Assembly (NCBI GenBank): GCA_035403085.1
Contig: DAONEM010000007.1
Span: 1 to 64,000, forward strand
Source of the DNA: JAMOAD01 sp023621955
GTDB taxonomy: Bacteria > Acidobacteriota > Aminicenantia > JAMOAD01
DNA length: 64,000 nucleotides
Direction: 5' to 3'
The translations under genes and the position numbers were made by a program. Numbering within the stretch: position 1 is the first letter of the stretch; every line of letters begins with the position of its first letter. Shown piece after piece: positions 60,319 through 64,000 of this stretch. The notes below the pieces were generated by a model, which worked only from the letters and a program-made list of their open reading frames with translations, made no database searches and was not told where the DNA came from.

Positions 60319-61463
60319 TTTTCACCTCGTGAGAAGAGCAGATCCACAAGCTTTCCCGGGGAAGCGATCTCCAGGTCTTCCGGGACCCGTTGCCCGGTTC
60401 CGAAATAGGAGAGAGGGAGCTTGGATTGGACAAGAACGTTGAAGAGGTTTCCATAGCTTACCGTTTCGTCGAGCTTGGTGAAGAGGAGGGAGGAGAGGCT
60501 GAAGTGGCGGAAGGCCTGAACCGTGAAGAGCAGGTCCGCGGTCTTCTGAGACGAGGAGAGAAGAAGGATGACCTCCAGAGGAAGGCCTTGGAAGAGGGCC
60601 TTCTCCTCGCCAAGCTCTTCGCTCCTCGGGCTCCGGCCGGCGGTGTCGATGAGGATGAGGTCGCTGGCCCTGAAGAGGTCCATGTACTTCTCCAGTTCCT
60701 GGCGGTTCTGGGCCAAGGCGAAGGGAAGCCCGATGAGGGAGGCGTAGGTCTTGAGCTGTTCGGCCGCGCCGATTCTGTAGGTGTCCACGGAGATCAGGGA
60801 GACCCTCTTCTCTTCGGCCAGGGAGAAGAAGGCCGCCAGCTTGGCGACGGTGGTGGTCTTCCCTACGCCGGTGGGGCCCACCAGGGCCAAGACGGGTGTG
60901 AGGGATGGGGAGAGGGGTTTGACCTCCGGCAAGGCGCTCAAGAGAACCTTCGCCAGGCGGGCGTGGAGAGCCGAGGGGTCACCGTGCTCTTTTAGGGGGC
61001 TCTGGTACTCGACCATCTTCACCAGGCGGAGGGCCAGCTCGGGGTGGATCTCACGACTGCAAAGCTCCTTGTAGAGGTTGTAGAAGAGACCGTCCAGGGA
61101 GATCCGATCGTTCTCCCGGGTCTGATTCTCCTTGAGCATCGCCTTCATGGAGGCGATCTCCTCCCTCAGAGGCTCGATGTCGCCCGAGGGGGGGGTGAGG
61201 TTCTTCTCCCAACGGCTGAGGGTCTCCTGGGGGGGGGCGACCTTTCCCTCCAGTCGCTGGGTGCCCCACTGGAGGGTCTCGGCGGAGGCCCGGAAAGGGG
61301 GAGAGGCGGACTCCCTCTCCACGGCGGCCATGATCTCAAGCCACTCCCTTCCGCCCTCCCGGATGGTCTTGTTGGAGAGGATGAAGGCGTCCTCCCCCAA
61401 CTCCTCCTTGATGCGGTCCATAGCCTCTTTGATGTTGTTGACCTTGTACTTTTTCAGTTGCAT
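60315..61463 (-). CDS. flhF: Flagellar SRP-like GTPase FlhF
   Basis: A 382-residue SRP-family GTPase recruiting flagellar components to their site. The N-terminal basic MQLKKYKVNNIKEAMDRIKEE is the B domain; a linker follows. The NG domain contains LALVGPTGVGKTTTVAKLAAF (G1), SVDTYRIGAAEQLKTYA (G2), LILIDTAGRS (G3) and TKLDETVSYG (G4). It starts one base after flhA. Confidence 0.95.
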   Translation of the reverse strand: MQLKKYKVNNIKEAMDRIKEELGEDAFILSNKTIREGGREWLEIMAAVERESASPPFRASAETLQWGTQRLEGKVAPPQETLSRWEKNLTPPSGDIEPLREEIASMKAMLKENQTRENDRISLDGLFYNLYKELCSREIHPELALRLVKMVEYQSPLKEHGDPSALHARLAKVLLSALPEVKPLSPSLTPVLALVGPTGVGKTTTVAKLAAFFSLAEEKRVSLISVDTYRIGAAEQLKTYASLIGLPFALAQNRQELEKYMDLFRASDLILIDTAGRSPRSEELGEEKALFQGLPLEVILLLSSSQKTADLLFTVQAFRHFSLSSLLFTKLDETVSYGNLFNVLVQSKLPLSYFGTGQRVPEDLEIASPGKLVDLLFSRGEK

Positions 61464-61464
61464 T

Positions 61465-63543
61465 TCAAATCACCCCCAGGGAAATGACTTTGACTGCGGA
61501 GGGAATCTCGGCTACCGAGAGGAAGACGAGTTGGGGTAGGAACCGTTCCGTCAATTTTTTGACATGGCTCCTGACGTCCGGAGAGGTGAGGACGATGGGT
61601 TGAACCTTGAGCCCCGATTTTTCCACGGCTCCCTGGATTCTCTTGACCAGCTCCCTGGCCATCTCGGGGGGCATGATGAGCTGGGGGAAGCCTTGGCTCC
61701 GATCCAAGTGCTTCTGGAGGGCTTCCTCGATCTCCTGACCCAGGATGAGGCAAGGGAGCTCCTGGGAGGGAGTCAGGTAGGGCGCGGTGAGAGAACGGGA
61801 GAGGGCCTGACGGACAAGCTCGGTAAGCTGGTTGATGTCCCTCGTGACGGGGCCGTAGTCGGCGAGAGTCTCGAGTATGGTCAGCAGATCCCTGACGGAA
61901 ACATGCTCCCGAAGGAGGTTTTGAATGACCTTGTGGACCTGCCCCACAGACATCACCTTGGGTATGAGCTCTTCGACGACCTTGGGATAGCTCTCGCCCA
62001 GGTTGTCCACCAGCTTCTGGGTATCTTGTCGTGTGACGATCTCCTCGGCGAAGTTCTTGATGACCTCCTTGATGTGTGTGGAGATCACCGTCGCGGGGTC
62101 GACAACGGTATAGCCGAGGAACTGGGCGCGTTCCCTCTCCTTCTCTTCGATCCAGAAGGCGGGGAGGCCGAAGGCGGGATCCTTCGAAGCGATCCCCTTG
62201 ATGGTCTCCTTGGCGTTGCCGGGGTTGATCGCCAGCAGGAGGTTGGCGTAGACCTCCTCCTTGGCCACCGGGAGGTTCTTGACCAGGATCTGGTACTCCC
62301 GGGGGGCCAGCTTCAGGTTGTCTTTGATCCGGATCGAGGGGACGATGATCCCCAGCTCCAGGGCGAGCTGCTTTCTCGTGGTCTTGATCCTCGCCAGGAG
62401 GGGGGCGTCGTTAGCCTTGTCGACCAAGGGGATCAGCGAGTAACCCACTTCCAGGCCCAGGATGTCCATCTTCAGGAGGGCTTCGATCTTCTCCGGAGGG
62501 ATCGCCGCCTTCACCTTCTCCTCCTCCCTCTTGGTCTCGATTCGCCCCTTGGTCTTGTCCTCAAGGATGAGCCGGTAGGTCATGTAGCCCAGGACGGTGG
62601 AGACCAGGAAGAAGGGGATCTTGGGGAGGCCGGGGACGAGGCCGAGGAGGAAGAGGGCGCCTGCGGCGAAGGCCATGGGCCGAATGTTGAACAGGACCTG
62701 CTTGGTCATGTCGGCGCCGAGAGTCGAATCCCCGCCGGCTCTGGTGCTGATGAGGCCGCCGGAGATGGTCATGAAGAGGGAAGGGAGAACCGAGACCAAC
62801 CCATCGCCGATGGTGAGGATCGTGAAGGTCTGGAAGGCCGTCGTAGGTTCCATCCCCTTCTGAAGGATCCCGATCAGGAGACCTCCGACGATGTTGATCA
62901 GGGTGATGATGATGGAGACCAGTGCCTCCCGTGAGGTGAAGCGGATGGCGCCGTCCATGGCCCCGTAGAACTCCGCCTCCTTCTTGATCACCTCTCTCTT
63001 GGCCTTGGCCTCCTCTTCGGTGATGAGGCCGGAGTTGAGGTCGGCGTCGATGCTCAACTGCTTGCCCGGCATGGCGTCCAGGACGAAGCGGGCGGAGACT
63101 TCGCTGGCCCTGACAGCGCCGTGGGCGACGACCATGTACTGGATGGCGATGATCACCAGGAAGACGATCACGCCGACGACGTAGTTGCCGCCGACGACGA
63201 ACTGACCGAACGAGGCGATGACCCTACCCGCCGCGGTAACTCCCTCGTCGCCGTGGAGGAGGATCAGACGGGTCGTGGAGATGTTCAGAGCCAAGCGGAA
63301 GAGGGTCGACATGAGCAGGACCGAAGGGAAGACGGAGAAGCTCGAGGGCTGAACGATGTAGGCCGTGATCATGAGAACCGAGACGGAGATCGTGATGTTG
63401 AGGGTGAGGAGGAGGTCCAGGAGAAGCGGCGGGAGGGGGACCAGGATCATGGCGATGATCACGATCAGGAAGAGGGGGGCGACGACATGGGAGCGGCTTC
63501 CGAGGAAGGTGTTCAGCGTGAGGGAGCTATCCTGCGCGGCCAT
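61465..63543 (-). CDS. flhA: Flagellar export gate protein FlhA
   Basis: A 692-residue type III export gate component with eight predicted membrane segments in the first ~330 residues (VSVLMITAYIVQPSSFSVFPS; TRLILLHGDEGVTAAGRVI; GVIVFLVIIAIQ). The FHIPEP-type motif region is RFVLDAMPGKQLSIDADLNSG. The cytoplasmic part (about 350-692) binds substrates and chaperones. It shares an ATGA overlap with flhB. Confidence 0.97.
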   Translation of the reverse strand: MAAQDSSLTLNTFLGSRSHVVAPLFLIVIIAMILVPLPPLLLDLLLTLNITISVSVLMITAYIVQPSSFSVFPSVLLMSTLFRLALNISTTRLILLHGDEGVTAAGRVIASFGQFVVGGNYVVGVIVFLVIIAIQYMVVAHGAVRASEVSARFVLDAMPGKQLSIDADLNSGLITEEEAKAKREVIKKEAEFYGAMDGAIRFTSREALVSIIITLINIVGGLLIGILQKGMEPTTAFQTFTILTIGDGLVSVLPSLFMTISGGLISTRAGGDSTLGADMTKQVLFNIRPMAFAAGALFLLGLVPGLPKIPFFLVSTVLGYMTYRLILEDKTKGRIETKREEEKVKAAIPPEKIEALLKMDILGLEVGYSLIPLVDKANDAPLLARIKTTRKQLALELGIIVPSIRIKDNLKLAPREYQILVKNLPVAKEEVYANLLLAINPGNAKETIKGIASKDPAFGLPAFWIEEKERERAQFLGYTVVDPATVISTHIKEVIKNFAEEIVTRQDTQKLVDNLGESYPKVVEELIPKVMSVGQVHKVIQNLLREHVSVRDLLTILETLADYGPVTRDINQLTELVRQALSRSLTAPYLTPSQELPCLILGQEIEEALQKHLDRSQGFPQLIMPPEMARELVKRIQGAVEKSGLKVQPIVLTSPDVRSHVKKLTERFLPQLVFLSVAEIPSAVKVISLGVI

Positions 63544-64000
63544 CAGAGACTCCTGTTCTTAAGCTTGTAGACATAGGCGAGAACCTCGGCGACAGCCTGG
63601 AAGAGGTCCAGGGGGATAGAGTCGCCGACCTCCACGTCCCCGTAGATTCTTCGGGCCAAGGGGGGGTTCTCGACGATGGGGACGTTGTGCTCCTTCCCCT
63701 TCTCCCGGATTCTTTGGGCGACCAGGTCGGCTCCCTTGGCCAGGAGCTGGGGCGCGGTCATGGACTTGCGGTCGTAGAGGAGGGCGACGGCGTAATGGGT
63801 CGGGTTCGTGATGATCACGTCCGCCTTCGGGACCTCTTGGATCATCCTCTTCATGGCGTAACTGTACTGGACGTTCCGGATCTTTCCCTTGATCCGGGGG
63901 TCTCCCTCGTTCATCTTGTACTCGTCCCGAACCTCCTGCTTGCTCATCTTCAGGTTCTGACGGAATTCGAACTTCTGGTAAAGATAGTCGAGGATCGAGA
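63543..64000 (-). CDS. flhB: Flagellar export protein FlhB (5' end beyond window)
   Basis: The C-terminal 151 residues or so of FlhB are visible. They contain the autocleavage motif TNPTHYAVAL (cut between Asn and Pro), which switches export specificity. The frame is open to the window edge: LDYLYQKFEF leads into KMSKQEVRDEYK. It is the furthest-upstream visible gene of the flagellar operon. Confidence 0.95.
   Translation of the reverse strand, partial: SILDYLYQKFEFRQNLKMSKQEVRDEYKMNEGDPRIKGKIRNVQYSYAMKRMIQEVPKADVIITNPTHYAVALLYDRKSMTAPQLLAKGADLVAQRIREKGKEHNVPIVENPPLARRIYGDVEVGDSIPLDLFQAVAEVLAYVYKLKNRSL

Noticed and set aside
1..64000. Mobile elements, prophage, CRISPR arrays or defence islands
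   Set aside because: No transposase, integrase, phage structural gene, regular spacer-repeat array or known defence gene set; all long genes are housekeeping, envelope or motility.

Overview
The window is a gene-dense, roughly 57-58% GC stretch of bacterial chromosome. I see no insertion sequence, prophage or CRISPR array. The gene content points to a flagellated, diderm, probably anaerobic bacterium. Evidence for an outer membrane is an Omp85/TamA-like protein beside TamB, several lipoboxes and a small beta-barrel. Evidence for anaerobic metabolism is a four-subunit 2-oxoacid:ferredoxin oxidoreductase and a coenzyme A-disulfide reductase fusion. Motility genes include FliY with a CheC-like domain, FliM, FlhA/FlhB/FlhF/FlhG, FliA, CheB and CheR. 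The phylum cannot be fixed from this sequence. FliY, an archaeal/rickettsial-style ValRS, a fused FtcD and 7-POTRA Omp85 fit lineages such as spirochaetes, Synergistota or uncultured diderm phyla better than Proteobacteria, but this is inference.

Layout. 1-4.0 kb: valS (minus, 3' end cut by the window edge), a secreted protein and a DUF985 cupin. 4.1-11.3 kb (plus): MerR-type regulator, tRNA-Pro(GGG), surE, a shortened uvrA, holB, ricT, parA and parB. 11.3-15.3 kb (minus): yceD-rpmF-plsX-fabG-acpP-fabF from one near-consensus promoter. 15.4-22.6 kb (minus): a dGTPase-like protein with all metal ligands replaced, bifunctional ftcD, an orphan peptide-binding lipoprotein, a helical-repeat protein with a receiver-like tail, a TrmJ-like methyltransferase and an orphan PqqD-like protein. 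22.7-25.5 kb (plus): korDABC. 25.5-32.9 kb (minus): transaldolase, TamB, 7-POTRA Omp85 and a SurA-N-like protein, in transcription order. 33-40 kb (minus): DUF1015, an unusual ClpC-like unfoldase, hslV, hslU and a lipoprotein. 40.1-43 kb (minus): a MarR regulator with a four-domain CoA-disulfide reductase/rhodanese/TusA/DsrE protein. 43.2-49.8 kb (plus): M20 peptidase, cutA, a small outer-membrane protein, a Yip1 protein and a hybrid histidine kinase. 49.8-64 kb (minus): flhB-flhA-flhF-flhG-fliA-fliM-fliY-cheR-HDOD-HDOD-cheB, a DUF2802-like gene, tRNA-Ser(GCT) and mutS.

Themes. Promoters readable by eye are sigma70-like, commonly TTGACC or a close relative, 17 bp, then TATAAT. Three small regulator-like genes (MerR, PqqD-like, MarR) have a -10 box so close to the start codon that their mRNAs should be leaderless, while metabolic genes have normal leaders with Shine-Dalgarno sites. 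The best candidates for something undescribed are: the ClpC-like unfoldase with an unrecognised ~390-residue N-terminal region and a swapped Walker B acid pair, beside HslVU and DUF1015; the metal-site-less dGTPase homologue; a UvrA that keeps the UvrB-binding domain but lacks the insertion domain; and a T10 tract that puts the TamB membrane anchor out of frame by one base.
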